The notes under the pieces are model-generated. The model worked only from the letters and a program-made list of their open reading frames with translations. It had not been told where the DNA came from and ran no database searches. Below, one piece after another: positions 8,212 to 17,693 of a stretch of 64,000 nucleotides of DNA. The DNA is from Sthenelais limicola (taxonomy: Eukaryota; Annelida; Polychaeta; Phyllodocida; Sigalionidae), in contig OW804095.1 in NCBI GenBank assembly GCA_942159475.1, forward strand, positions 88,735,740 to 88,799,739, read 5' to 3'. Numbering within the stretch: position 1 is the stretch's first letter; the number at the start of each line of letters is the position of its first letter. A program made the translations under genes and the position numbers.

Positions 8212-8941
8212 CTCTGGGAATATACACTATAGGGTCTTCGTTAATAAATATTTTCGTTCTCAACCGATATTTATCTTCACTATGTGGAGAGTTATCTATT
8301 ACCAAGTATCCAAATTGAAATTTTGTTGCGTGTTCATACGCTTCCTTCAATATTTCGGGCTTTCCAGGAAACATTTGTCTCCCTAGATTAATAATTTGCG
8401 AAGCGTCTCTAATATTTTTAAATATAACTTGATACCACGTGTTAAGAGCTATGGTACGGGCATTTTTGCCATTCTGGTACATGTTTTGGCAAATAAATAC
8501 AACTGAAAAGTTTCTATGATGACAACCCTGTGTAAATAAAGTTTCCATGTCATTATTTTTTACCACTTCGTGCGCTAAATCGTCAATAATAATAAGGTTA
8601 TGCTCCCCATTTGAACTTATTTCTTCAAGCAATGATTCAGTAGGAAGGCCTTTATAAAAGTGTAGGTTGGGGGTCTCTCTTTCCATTTCATCAAACAAAT
8701 TTTGATAAACACCGTAGCAATATATGATCTTGTGTGGAGGCTCTGGGGCAAACATGCCAAATGATTCCTGTATTAATCGACGTACCCAAAACGTTTTACC
8801 ACAGCCTGTTGTACCGTTTATACAAATACTGGATCGCGGTTTAAATGGTAAAAGGCTTTGGCTTTCCCACCAATACAATTTTTCCTCAGGTAAACTTTCT
8901 CCATTCCATTCGACTGCTGACAATACTCTTGACACGTCCAT
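8207..8941 (-). CDS. ATPase: FtsK/HerA-type genome-packaging ATPase
   Basis: A 244-residue P-loop ATPase, expected to pump the element's DNA into capsids. The Walker A motif is GTTGCGKT at residues 43-50. Walker B is LIIIDD at 116-121, followed by LAHEV. A later stretch VVFICQNMYQNG (about 150) fits the sensor region of A32-like packaging ATPases. Length is usual for the family. The ATG at 8941 is the first in frame, and 71 bp separate it from the BIR gene. Key residues are intact. A weak TATA-like GGGTATAGTAC lies about 50 bp upstream. It is followed by a new promoter rather than a coupled gene. Confidence 0.93.
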   Translation of the reverse strand: MDVSRVLSAVEWNGESLPEEKLYWWESQSLLPFKPRSSICINGTTGCGKTFWVRRLIQESFGMFAPEPPHKIIYCYGVYQNLFDEMERETPNLHFYKGLPTESLLEEISSNGEHNLIIIDDLAHEVVKNNDMETLFTQGCHHRNFSVVFICQNMYQNGKNARTIALNTWYQVIFKNIRDASQIINLGRQMFPGKPEILKEAYEHATKFQFGYLVIDNSPHSEDKYRLRTKIFINEDPIVYIPRV

Positions 8942-9012
8942 ATCTTCTCAATACTTAATTATTAGTGGGCTATCAAACTCTGTGTACTAATGTACTATAC
9001 CCAAAATTTGAA

Positions 9013-9414
9013 TTAGCCAACTTCATCAAATCCAGCAAATGATGAGTCATCATCAAGATCGATAGCGTTTTTAAAAGGAATAAGTTTTTCATATAAATGA
9101 GCATTCTCTATATCAGCTTTCATTTTGGCAACATCTTTCAGCAAAAACGTCATCACCTTTTTCATTCCTTTTTTATTTATATTTTTTAAGGCAGTCGTGC
9201 ATTCCGGAGAGTGTCTAAAATGCTCTACCTTCACACTGTCATTAGGTTTCCATGTATTCAGTATAATCCCACAATCAAAACATTGTACATGATCCATATG
9301 ACCCATCCAAAAGAACCCATGCTTGGCCAATTTTATATTATCCACTGGGCCCTGCCATTTGGCAAAGGTTTTTATCCTCTTATTAAACGACTCAAAGCAA
9401 GTATATCTAACCAT
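9013..9414 (-). CDS. BIR-domain (IAP-like) protein in the Polinton
   Basis: A 133-residue protein with one baculovirus-IAP-repeat domain at about residues 10-75. The zinc ligands fit C-x2-C-x16-H-x6-C exactly: Cys45, Cys48, His65 and Cys72. The fold residues R13, F17, W20, the stretch LAKHGFFWMGHMDHVQCFDCG and the Trp55 position are all present. The C-terminal 60 residues are charged, with a predicted helical stretch and an acidic patch (DLDDDSS). No RING finger is present, so a ubiquitin-ligase role is not expected; the form is closer to survivin-like or viral single-BIR proteins. In known viruses such proteins can block caspases, but here that is inference. It shares strand and spacing with the Polinton genes, so it is probably cargo of the element. 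Confidence 0.85.
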   Translation of the reverse strand: MVRYTCFESFNKRIKTFAKWQGPVDNIKLAKHGFFWMGHMDHVQCFDCGIILNTWKPNDSVKVEHFRHSPECTTALKNINKKGMKKVMTFLLKDVAKMKADIENAHLYEKLIPFKNAIDLDDDSSFAGFDEVG

Positions 9415-10430
9415 GTTGATCTCTTCAATGTCCGGCTAATAATGATACATATAAAAGGAGGTATGGTTATTTTAGAACCTTAACAGAACAAAGCCACAAA
9501 GTGAGCCAGAACCGGTAGTGTTCTCCATAGTGTACACATCTTACATAACAAGCAAACAGCCCCAGGGGGTAGCTGCCCAAGCCCCAACACTGCCCCCATT
9601 CAGGAGCCAACCCAAACACCGACCCCTGGCGGCGCCGACACAGCCGCCATGGCCGCCATCTTGGATTTGGCGGCCATCTTGAAGTGGGGGTGGAGAACGT
9701 ATATTCTACTTTCAAACATTTTCGAAAGCTTTTCTAACCAACCTCTCCCTCTCCCGTCCCATCCCCTTAATACGCTGCCCCTCCCATTGAGGTTATTCAC
9801 TACTGGTGATACATTGTAATTGTATACTTATTACAAATATCCTGTACAGTTTCAAGTTATTTACAAAATACCAGTCAAGTTATAGATACAATCAAACAAA
9901 TGTTCTTTGTTTAGTCATAGCTCTTTATCTTGTCTCCCATATGCTATTTGTATGGAACTCAATCCTCTATTATGCATTAAGATTTATAAAGTTTAAAATA
10001 TAATTATACCAAAATGTTGCACCGATGTACATCAAATGTAAGTAGCAATGCCTGGCCTGCGAAGAAAATCACCTTCGGAGTGAGAGGGCCGGGCACCCCT
10101 GAATAAAAACATTCCAAAAAAAAAGATAAAGACTCTATCTTGTTTTTACTTCTACAATTGTATATGTGGACGAGTGCTGATTGGTTGTGGACGAGTACCT
10201 CCGTTAGTCCACTGAAAATGACTACTTTTCATGAAAATCGGTCGTATCACCTTAAGGCCACTTCTATAATTGTTGAAGTTGTAGTTAGTACTGACCCAAG
10301 GCTTACTACGACCCCTGAGAATGGATCAAAGAGACAGTGGAGGGAGGGAGGCAGAGTGAGAGGGGGAGGGGACCTTGCTTACTGCACGGTATTTACCCGC
10401 AGCTAGAGCATTGGTAAAAGCCTTGCTTAT
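9415..10430. other. Polinton right flank / possible terminal region
   Basis: No gene is seen. The first 400 bp are richer in G and C than what follows and contain two GCCATCTTG motifs (near 9655 and 9675); this may be the terminal repeat of the Polinton, but the left end is needed to prove it. A TATAAAAG on the plus strand (9460-9467) faces away from the BIR gene. Near 10050-10100 lies an imperfect stem (TGCCTGGCC with GGCCGGGCA) followed by an AATAAA and an A-rich run, which could be a short retroposon end. Confidence 0.4.
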
Positions 10431-10481
10431 TCACGGGGGCTGGACCCGGCCGGGTGCTAAAAATAGCATATAATCCTCGTG

Positions 10482-10712
10482 ATAATGTGATGTTGAAATA
10501 CAAAAACAGGTGTCGCCGGTGGTCTCTTTAGCTAGATGTGAGAAACTTGTGAAAAAGTACGATGAAGATACGAATCTCCTGCGACGAAGCTTATACAAGT
10601 GGTGTATCGTATGTCTCTCGCAGTTTGTAAGGCCATCGTTTCTCCTATAGATGCGAGCGCCTGCGAAGCACTTACAACTGTGATACAATGAGTTTCTTAT
10701 ACAACGGGCCCA
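10482..10712 (+). repeat. Dispersed repeat, copy 1 (partner at 11211-11420)
   Basis: About 230 bp that recur in direct orientation 730 bp downstream with point changes and small gaps. Shared stretches include TCTCCTGC.ACGAAGCTTA, TCTCC.ATAGATGCGAG and ACGGGCCCA. The identity is unknown, and the matching open frames on the minus strand show no known domain. Confidence 0.7.
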
Positions 10713-11210
10713 TAGTCTGTCTAAATAGACTTGCACAGTACTGGGTAGTTAAGCATAATTAGCGGTTTTAGTAATATGATATAATAATAAATGGGTGATA
10801 ATTAATATAAATATAATGAGGTTACACGATGTTATGTAATGTCTCATAACACTTACCCAATACTTCATACAGTACATCGCCCTACGACTCCTCCAGTACC
10901 CCCTCCTGAACCTTCCCCAGTACCCATTCTGAATATGATCCCTCATCCCCCTACCCTATCAAATGAGCCATGATACACCTTTTCAAACGAGTAGCTTATT
11001 GGCCACCGGGGGGCACGGAAGTTTTATATTTTAAGGGTATCATAGCACATTTGAAAGCCCCTGACCCCTTCTATTTTTTGGGATAGGTGAGAATCTGTCC
11101 CCCAAAATTTGAAGCCCTGGCCCATGGACTACTATTGGTATATCGACAATCCTATACAACTATTGCCACTAATTTATAAACTTGGCGCCATTTTCACATA
11201 CTACCAGATA

Positions 11211-11420
11211 AATAATGTGATGCAGAAATGAAAAAAATAGGTGTCACCGGTAGTCTCAAACTTGTGAAAAAATGCGACGAAGATACAAATCTCCTGCAAC
11301 GAAGCTTACACAAGAGGTATGTCTGTCGCACTTCGTAAATCCTTTGTTTCTCCCATAGATGCGAGGGCTTGCGAAACATTTAAAACTGGGATACGATGAG
11401 TTTCTTTTACCACGGGCCCA
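11211..11420 (+). repeat. Dispersed repeat, copy 2 (partner at 10482-10712)
   Basis: Second copy of the repeat at 10482, with several small deletions, including one just before AAACTTGTGAAAAA. Between the two copies (10713-11210) no gene is seen; a short 24-bp CCAGTACC-containing duplication lies near 10885-10935. Confidence 0.7.
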
Positions 11421-13589
11421 ATATCTTTCTACAATCTGGGCATTTGGTTGAAGCTCAGATCCTTGATATGTATTATTAGAATGCGCCTGGTTCAGTATAA
11501 GGACTTTCTATACAGATTGCAATTATAGATAAGTGATGACCTACTGTTTGCATTATCCCTAGCCACCAGATCTATTAACCATTGCGACAGCCATCAATAT
11601 AATAATATATCTGGTGCTAGGCTACCAAGTGCTTCATCATTATGGATGACAATCTGTGCACAAAGCTCTATAGTAAAAGCTACATTGTCAGCTATTTCGG
11701 AAATTAGAAAAATGTTATAAGAAATATCGGAAAAAGTTAAAAATAGTAGTGCTGTCATATACTATAAACCATACAAGAGATTTAAATTTATTGTCGAATC
11801 GGCCGGGAGAAAACGAAAGATAATAAGTAAAACAAACAAAAGGATTTCGGCAGGTGGCAAATATATAAATGTCGACTTTTATTAAGCCCTGTAGCAAGAA
11901 AGACAGGGAGATGTCCTCCACACTTTTAGTGAATGTCTTTCAGATGAGTACGAAAGGAACGAAGCAAAAGATAAAAGAAAACAAGTTTTTCTGTTATAAG
12001 GTGAAATGCCATAGAGAAAAATAATTAAAAACAATAAAAAGTAGCTACCTGAGAATACACCTTTAATCATCAAATGATGAATTTCATTGTAAATCACATT
12101 TGAGGTTTTCTTTCTTCAACGGTCGATTAGTTTCAGCCATATGTATCTGGCCATGATCGTGATTACGCAATACTCTTGGGTCCCAGACATTTGGACATTG
12201 CTCTAATAAATACGGCAATAAGGAGGGTTGTGGTTGCCAACCAGGTGCGGATGATTGCATATTTAATAGAAGTACTGCACCAGCATTCCACTGACCATTT
12301 GATCTACCCAATGAGGCTGTCTCATTAGCGCATACATGCCAGCGTGTGGGGCGTGAATGCATAATAACATTCTGGGAGCATGCATGTTTCGCAATCTGTT
12401 CCATGTATGTATGTGTCCACATCGCCTATACATCATCCTCCCTAGGCAGGCCCTCTATTCCGCATAGGGTATTTACCCACGATTATTTGAGGTTATTTTT
12501 ATTTTAATTTCTTCATCTGCTCATATTTCCATATGTATCACCCAGTCTCAATTTGAGGTTGATGCTAATACAAAGCTAAAAAAACGCAATGTATATGAGC
12601 AGAAAGGCAATGCCCCCTCACCCTCACCCCTCCAAGTCTGTGATGTTCTGAGAGGGATAACAACATTTGGCTCAGAGACAGAGTGACCTCGCTAATTAAT
12701 AACACATAGGCAGCTAATCAAGGATAAGAGCCTGCATCACTGCTTCAAGTCACTCCCCTCCCCTTTTGGAAGAATACAGAGGGATGTTGTGGTTTCACCC
12801 TCCCCCCCCCCCCACTGGGCTCAGCTCCAGGGACAGGCCAACAGCTGCTGCCTTTCTACATATGCTTTGAAAGGCAACTGACCGCTGAAAATGCAGAGCT
12901 GTCACATAATTGTGGGTAGTCTCAATTAAGGTAGAATTTCATATGCTGAGGGTTGGCTTGAAAGTTGTGAGTGCACATGTAAATAACTAAATAACTTTTT
13001 CTTTACCCTAGAAGTCATATCTACAATTCGTTTACGAATAATCCATTTATATGAGAGGAAGCTACACTTGTGCTTGCCATACTGTAAGTATTGGAGATTA
13101 AACCATGAAGGCTTTCCTTGGGAAATGAAGGGTGTTGCTATCCTTAGTGGCCTCTCAGTGTATCTAGCACTGGACCCAATCAAGACCAGCTGTACCAGTC
13201 CCACTGCTGACCTCACAAACCACCGGTTTTTGCCTGGATATAGCTCCAGTGGCACCCTGCTGTGATTTTTCTCCCTCACCACTTCAAACAGCTATTCTTA
13301 TATTAAAATATTAAAATATCAAATAAACTTTTAAGTTGTGAGTGAGAGATACCCTTTAAACCCTTTTGGCAAACTGAGTCGCAAATCGACTCATGGTGTG
13401 GCTACACTACTCTCTATTCTTTATCTTGGTCTTTATCTTGGTCTAACCTATGGAAGTATGTCTGTTACAAGAATACACCATTCACAATAATCAAAAGATG
13501 GCATGCACTTTGTCCCCAATCAGAAAGGATATCTATGTGAAATATTCCTTTTCGAATATCCTTTTCCTTTTCCAATATATTCCATAACA
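11421..13589. other. Gene-poor stretch; weak coding candidate at 12084-12422
   Basis: No confident gene. The minus-strand frame 12084-12422 (112 codons) reads like protein (several Trp, Cys and Pro, for example SSAPGWQPQPSLLPYLLEQC) and has an acceptor-like CTCCCAG on its sense strand, but its length is within chance range and I recognise no family. A short C-run occurs near 12805. The rest, including 12.5-13.5 kb, shows no recognisable feature. Confidence 0.3.
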
Positions 13590-13608
13590 CAAGAGGCTTC
13601 GCCTCTTG
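13590..13608. repeat. Small perfect hairpin CAAGAGGC-TTC-GCCTCTTG
   Basis: An 8-bp perfect stem with a TTC loop. It resembles the GGC..TCGCC cores found in the loops of the larger hairpins at 17.5 and 19.2 kb. Confidence 0.5.
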
Positions 13609-13927
13609 AAAGCGGGAAACAAAGTCACTCAAATTCCAGGTACAAAGAAAAAGGATAGAGTGAAAAGGCATATCCGAGATAAAGACGATATTTCAATTCA
13701 TCATTGTGTAGTTTCTTGGCCAGCATGTGCACCTTCACGCTGCTGCGTAGCGAAGCATGACATGACGTCATAGATCATTGAAGAGGCTTCCCCAGTGCAT
13801 GCATTGCGCAACGAGGGTAAAATCTAGCGCTATCTCGCCCCTCTTGACCCTCCAGTCTGTGGTCTGAGATTTCCTTACGGAGCTTCATATAGGCAGCTTA
13901 TAAGTGGGGTAAATAATCAACATGACA

Positions 13928-14163
13928 TGACGTTTATTGATGTGAAAAGTAGTGAGAATAGTAAACATTACTTGGATATCTTGATATTTGGATATCTTTG
14001 TGTCAGAAAAAATATTCCAGGATCGAAGATAGTGGATAGTTTGATGTCCAAAAAGATACTATCTTCGATCCTGGAATATTTTTTCTGACACAAAGATATC
14101 CAAATATCAAGATATCCAAGTAATGTTTACTATTCTCACTACTTTTCACATCAATAAACGTCA
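13928..14163. repeat. Perfect 106-bp inverted repeat with 24-bp spacer
   Basis: Arm 13928-14033 is the exact reverse complement of arm 14058-14163; I compared all 106 positions by eye and found no mismatch. The spacer is 14034-14057. The arms begin and end with TGACGTTTATTG and contain a GGATATC-type near-repeat. Transcribed through, it would form a hairpin long enough to feed a small-RNA pathway. Absence of mismatches means recent origin or active conversion. Confidence 0.95.
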
Positions 14164-14202
14164 ATGTATTCATATGCCATCATCTATAGATACAGGGAAA
14201 AG

Positions 14203-14320
14203 GGTGAAAGGGAGAGAGAGGGAGGGTGGGAGGGAGAGAGGGAGGATGAGAGGGAGGGTGAGATGGACGATGAGAGGGAGTGTGAGAGGGAGGGGGAAGG
14301 GAAGAGGGAGAGGGAGGGGA
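14203..14320 (+). repeat. GGGA-rich purine tract
   Basis: About 120 bp of almost pure purine on the plus strand, built of GAGGGA and GGGAGA units with interruptions. The long frames crossing it on both strands are by-products of this composition. Confidence 0.85.
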
Positions 14321-15489
14321 ATCGTGGCCAATGTACGTCAAACGCTGGACGATGAGGATGTAAAATCGTGCCCGATTTCATATTCCCACTACCCCGGTGA
14401 ATATACGATGGCCGTACGTCTTGATATGTGGGCATCACAGTCAATTGTTTTGTTGATGTAATAAGAAAGGCTATTCAAACTGCAATGATCAGTTGAGACT
14501 AGAACACACAACCAATAGATTATAGACTTGACCTTGGCTATTGTTGGATGAGGTATTTAGAAGGAAAGGACAGGCAATGCTCTTGAATGTGTGTGTGGGA
14601 GAGGGTTGGGATGACGCACATTGTACACAAAATTCAGTAATTCATATCTGTTTAGACATAAAAAACAAATGAGTTCGAAATTCTTTCTTATTTCCCTATT
14701 TGTCCACCCCATAGTACATCCAGTTTCATTTCTCCATTAGTTCTCTCTCCTACTATTCCCTATAATTCTCATCCAATACCTGGAATAAAAAGTGATGCGG
14801 AATGATGCATACCCTTCACCAAATGATCAAATTGAATAACTAATAGGGTTCTCATCGCATTGTCATGATATTTGCTGATTGTGACCACATACAACCACTC
14901 TTTACCTACCCCCACACAAAACAATCGCAAATAATCAATTTTTAACAATAAACAGTATCCCTTACTATTAATCATTGAAAAATTCTCATAAAAATCCAGA
15001 TTTCTATCCATTTCGAGCCAAACAGATCCAAATTCTCTCTGTTTTTGCCTACAGTCAGTGCCCATATGCATCTAGCATTGAGTGAAACAAGAGCCAATTG
15101 GATACAAAGCTAATTTTTTTTCTAAATGACTCATTATCATGAAATATAGGTCTAGGCACTCTGTCAACGTTTCATGAGAAGTGCCCTCAATATACAGCAA
15201 AGTCATACGTTGACGTGGCAAAAATCGAACAGGTTCAATTGAGTTCTGCGGTCACTATATTGCCGTGGGAAGCCGTGGATAGCCATGTATATTTCATGTT
15301 CATTTCACTTAAACTACAATAACAAACACCAAGAATAGTTCATTTCACCATACGATGAATATAATCAACGTGCGGCAGGTGTACGGCTGGAAAATCGTGC
15401 AAGTGGAAACATGTTTCTACCAATGCACGTTGCCATACCATCTCGCACGTTCTAATATGATTGTACGTTCATACTACCACGATCTCCTA
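14321..15489. other. No gene recognised
   Basis: AT-rich sequence without long frames, tRNA-like boxes or repeats shared with other parts of the window that I could see. Confidence 0.4.
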
Positions 15490-16915
15490 CTTTGGTTTTT
15501 TAGCTTCTCAGTAAATTTGAGAAGCTTAGTGAATTGCGTACCATTCTGTCAATCATCTTCATCCATCATGAATGTGTGAGATGGTTGTGGGGTAACAATC
15601 AGTGTGAAATCATCTGTCTGATCAGTTTGCATGTTTGCAGAAGGCTTATCGACTCCACCCATTTCCCACCTCCAAACCTCCACCCTGCCCCCTCTCTGGT
15701 TATTACATAATAAGACAAACAAGGTCTGCCCTTGCCTTCCAGCTCCCTCCCTCCCTTGCCTTTCACTCATTACCCCCATCTCTCTTTCTCTCTCACTCTG
15801 AGTGCTGTTTTAGTGCACTATCTCTATCCCTCCTCCCCCCCCTCTCTCTCTCTCTGTACATCCCTCTCTCCCCTCTGTCTCTGTCCCTCCCTCCCTTTAG
15901 TTGGAGAGGGGGAGGAAAGGGGGAGAAGGAAAATTGATAGATGTATAGGAGTGTTTTTATTCTTTTGTTGGAAAACCTATTATACATGATCAATCTTTGG
16001 AGGGATTTAGACTCTCTCTCTCTCTCTCTCTTTCTGAAATTCTCTCAGAGAAACAATGTCACTGGATGGGGTGAACTCTTCCTCACACTCCACCTGCCTG
16101 CATATACCTGTATATATATGGGACAATCGACTTTACGAGGAGGTACCTTGACTTTACGAGGGGGTACCTTGACTTTACGAGGGGGTACCTTGACTTTACG
16201 AGGGGGTACCTCGACTTTACGAGGGGGTACCTCGACCTCGGCATAGGTGAAGGGTTCTTTCTTTTATCTCAGCAGGCTTATGTAAACAAACTGTATGCTA
16301 CATATGGATAAATTATATAGGTCTGTACACACTTTTATCGATGTACCGAATAACTTGCTTCAACTTAGGTTTGTAGTTATTTCAGAACAAAAATTAAATC
16401 TATGTTAGAAATAATGAAACATTTTGTAACCTTAATATCAGGCTATTCTGAGAATATTTATACCTGATGTATAAAAATGTTTATTAGACCTGAATAAAAT
16501 ATTTGCAAAATCAAAATCAATAGTATGCTGTCTTGTTTCATCAACAGGTTAACCGTTGTACATGGTTAAGGGATTGTGTATTTACACATTTACACATATA
16601 AGCACTTTTAATTAAATATTCTGCATTTTCAGTTGAACAAAAACTAAATTTCTGTAACTATGACTTGACATTGTGCACAAATAGTTGATACTGAGAAGTT
16701 GTTTCCTTTGGAAACGCAGAATATATATACATTAAGTGAAACTGATTATAAAGTTAAATAGAAAAATAGTTGAATAAATCGCGCACAAATAATTGATACT
16801 GAGAAGTCGTTTCCTTTGGAAACGCAGAATATATACATTAAGTTAAACTGATTATGAAGTTAAATAGAAAAATAGTTGATTAAATCATTGATTAACTTAA
16901 TAAACTTATAATTTG
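15490..16915 (-). mobile_element. Three-copy dispersed element, copy A (reversed)
   Basis: Read on the minus strand this contains two ~107-bp units (16675-16905) with the core GTTTCCTTTGGAAACGCAGAA, a segment ending TATGACTTGACATTG (16.56-16.69), a variable middle, a purine-rich tract (15640-15815 complement) and a short hairpin of AGCTTCTCA type (15502-15526). The same order occurs at 23.5-24.2 and 40.1-42.0 kb on the plus strand. No coding capacity is seen, so it is a non-autonomous element or decayed repeat of unknown class. The exact ends are not defined. Confidence 0.65.
16129..16233 (+). repeat. 21-bp minisatellite, five copies
   Basis: Five head-to-tail copies of a 21-bp unit GACTTTACGAGGGGGTACC plus two bases, with few substitutions, lying in the variable middle of repeat copy A. 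The plus-strand frame through it gives a TLRGG peptide repeat, which is not evidence of a gene. Confidence 0.9.
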
Positions 16916-17459
16916 TCTTGTTGTGCGATTGCCGTACACCACGTCGGCCGTCGTAATGTGAATGGGCCTTAAGCAGTGCCAGTAGTCCATTTGCTATGGT
17001 GACCAGACTGGTCAGTGATCACTTATGCGTGCAGCGGGGAGCCTGCTTCCCCACATTACATTACATTGCATGTGTTACATAACACATGCAGCTAGCACAA
17101 GTAGGTCAGTTAGTGTATACCTTTTAGTATGGTTGGTCTGAGCTGGCCCATTATAGACGCACAGAGTGGACAGCGGGTCCGGTAGTGGCCACTCTATGCC
17201 GGGAACTGATACTAACAGACTGAAGTGATAGTAACAGCCCAACCAACGGGGACTAAAGCCATTTTAGTCTCGAATTGTTGAGATTTGTTGGTATGCTATG
17301 GACGGGTGGTGTAACGTGGTCGTCACGCACTGGTGAACACGAGCGGGAGCGTGCGCTGAGTGTGTGGGGGGGTTTTGAGAATGAATTGTTATTGTTGTTT
17401 TTCAATTTGAAAGTGATGGTGAATCCCAACAATTCGAGACTAAAGCAATTAGAAGCTTC
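16916..17459. other. Repeat-rich stretch before the double hairpin
   Basis: No gene. The segment TTTAGTCTCGAATTGTTGAGA near 17265 recurs inverted near 17428-17446 and again direct near 17736, so this stretch belongs to the same inverted-repeat complex as the hairpins that follow. Confidence 0.5.
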
Positions 17460-17561
17460 AGTTGTAGTGGGGGTTCGTTGTCTGTTTGCCCGGGACCCCA
17501 CCTCGGCTATCGCCTCGGTGGGGGTCCCTAAGCAAACAGACAACGAACCCCCACTACAACT
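17460..17561. repeat. Hairpin with TCGGCTATCGCCTC loop
   Basis: Outer arms 17460-17489 and 17532-17561 pair perfectly over 30 bp; the inner parts pair with about three differences. The loop at 17503-17516 is TCGGCTATCGCCTC. It differs at only two positions from the loop of the neighbouring hairpin, although the arms are unrelated. Confidence 0.9.
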
Positions 17562-17581
17562 ACAGGTTCTAATCGCCCAAT

Positions 17582-17693
17582 AGCCTTCGTTTATGGTCCT
17601 CACTGGGCTCTAAGCCTGACGGGACCAGTCTCGGCTTTCGCCTTGACTGGTCCCGTCAGGCTTAGAGCCCAGTGAGGACCATAAACGAAGGCT
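17582..17693. repeat. Hairpin with TCGGCTTTCGCCTT loop
   Basis: Arms 17582-17630 and 17645-17693 pair perfectly over 49 bp. The 14-nt loop at 17631-17644 is TCGGCTTTCGCCTT, which holds its own GGC/GCC mini-stem. It lies 20 bp after the previous hairpin. Confidence 0.95.

Larger units (their letters stand above)
1..9480. mobile_element. Polinton/Maverick (adintovirus-like) element, right part
   Basis: A contiguous block of nine genes carries the diagnostic Polinton set: protein-primed PolB, double-jelly-roll major capsid, single-jelly-roll penton, FtsK/HerA-like ATPase and DDE integrase with chromodomain. PolB reads right and is cut by the window edge; all other genes read left. Every frame is intact, with no internal stops or frameshifts. 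Known Polintons are about 15-20 kb with long terminal inverted repeats and 6-bp target duplications. Here the left end is outside the window, so the inverted repeat cannot be matched and the right end is unresolved: coding stops at 9414, and the GC-richer stretch to about 9800 may still belong to the element. No adenain-type protease gene is visible. The given end, 9480, is an estimate. Confidence 0.93.

Noticed and set aside
9460..9467. TATAAAAG on the plus strand upstream of the BIR gene
   Set aside because: It faces away from the BIR gene and no rightward gene follows; on the BIR strand only a weak TTTTATATG remains.
14123..14461. Gly/Arg/Glu-rich frame and its Ser/Pro-rich counterpart
   Set aside because: Products of the GGGA-rich tract and the adjoining palindrome.
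16129..16233. CRISPR-like regular repeat
   Set aside because: The 21-bp units are head-to-tail with no unique spacers, and the genome is eukaryotic.
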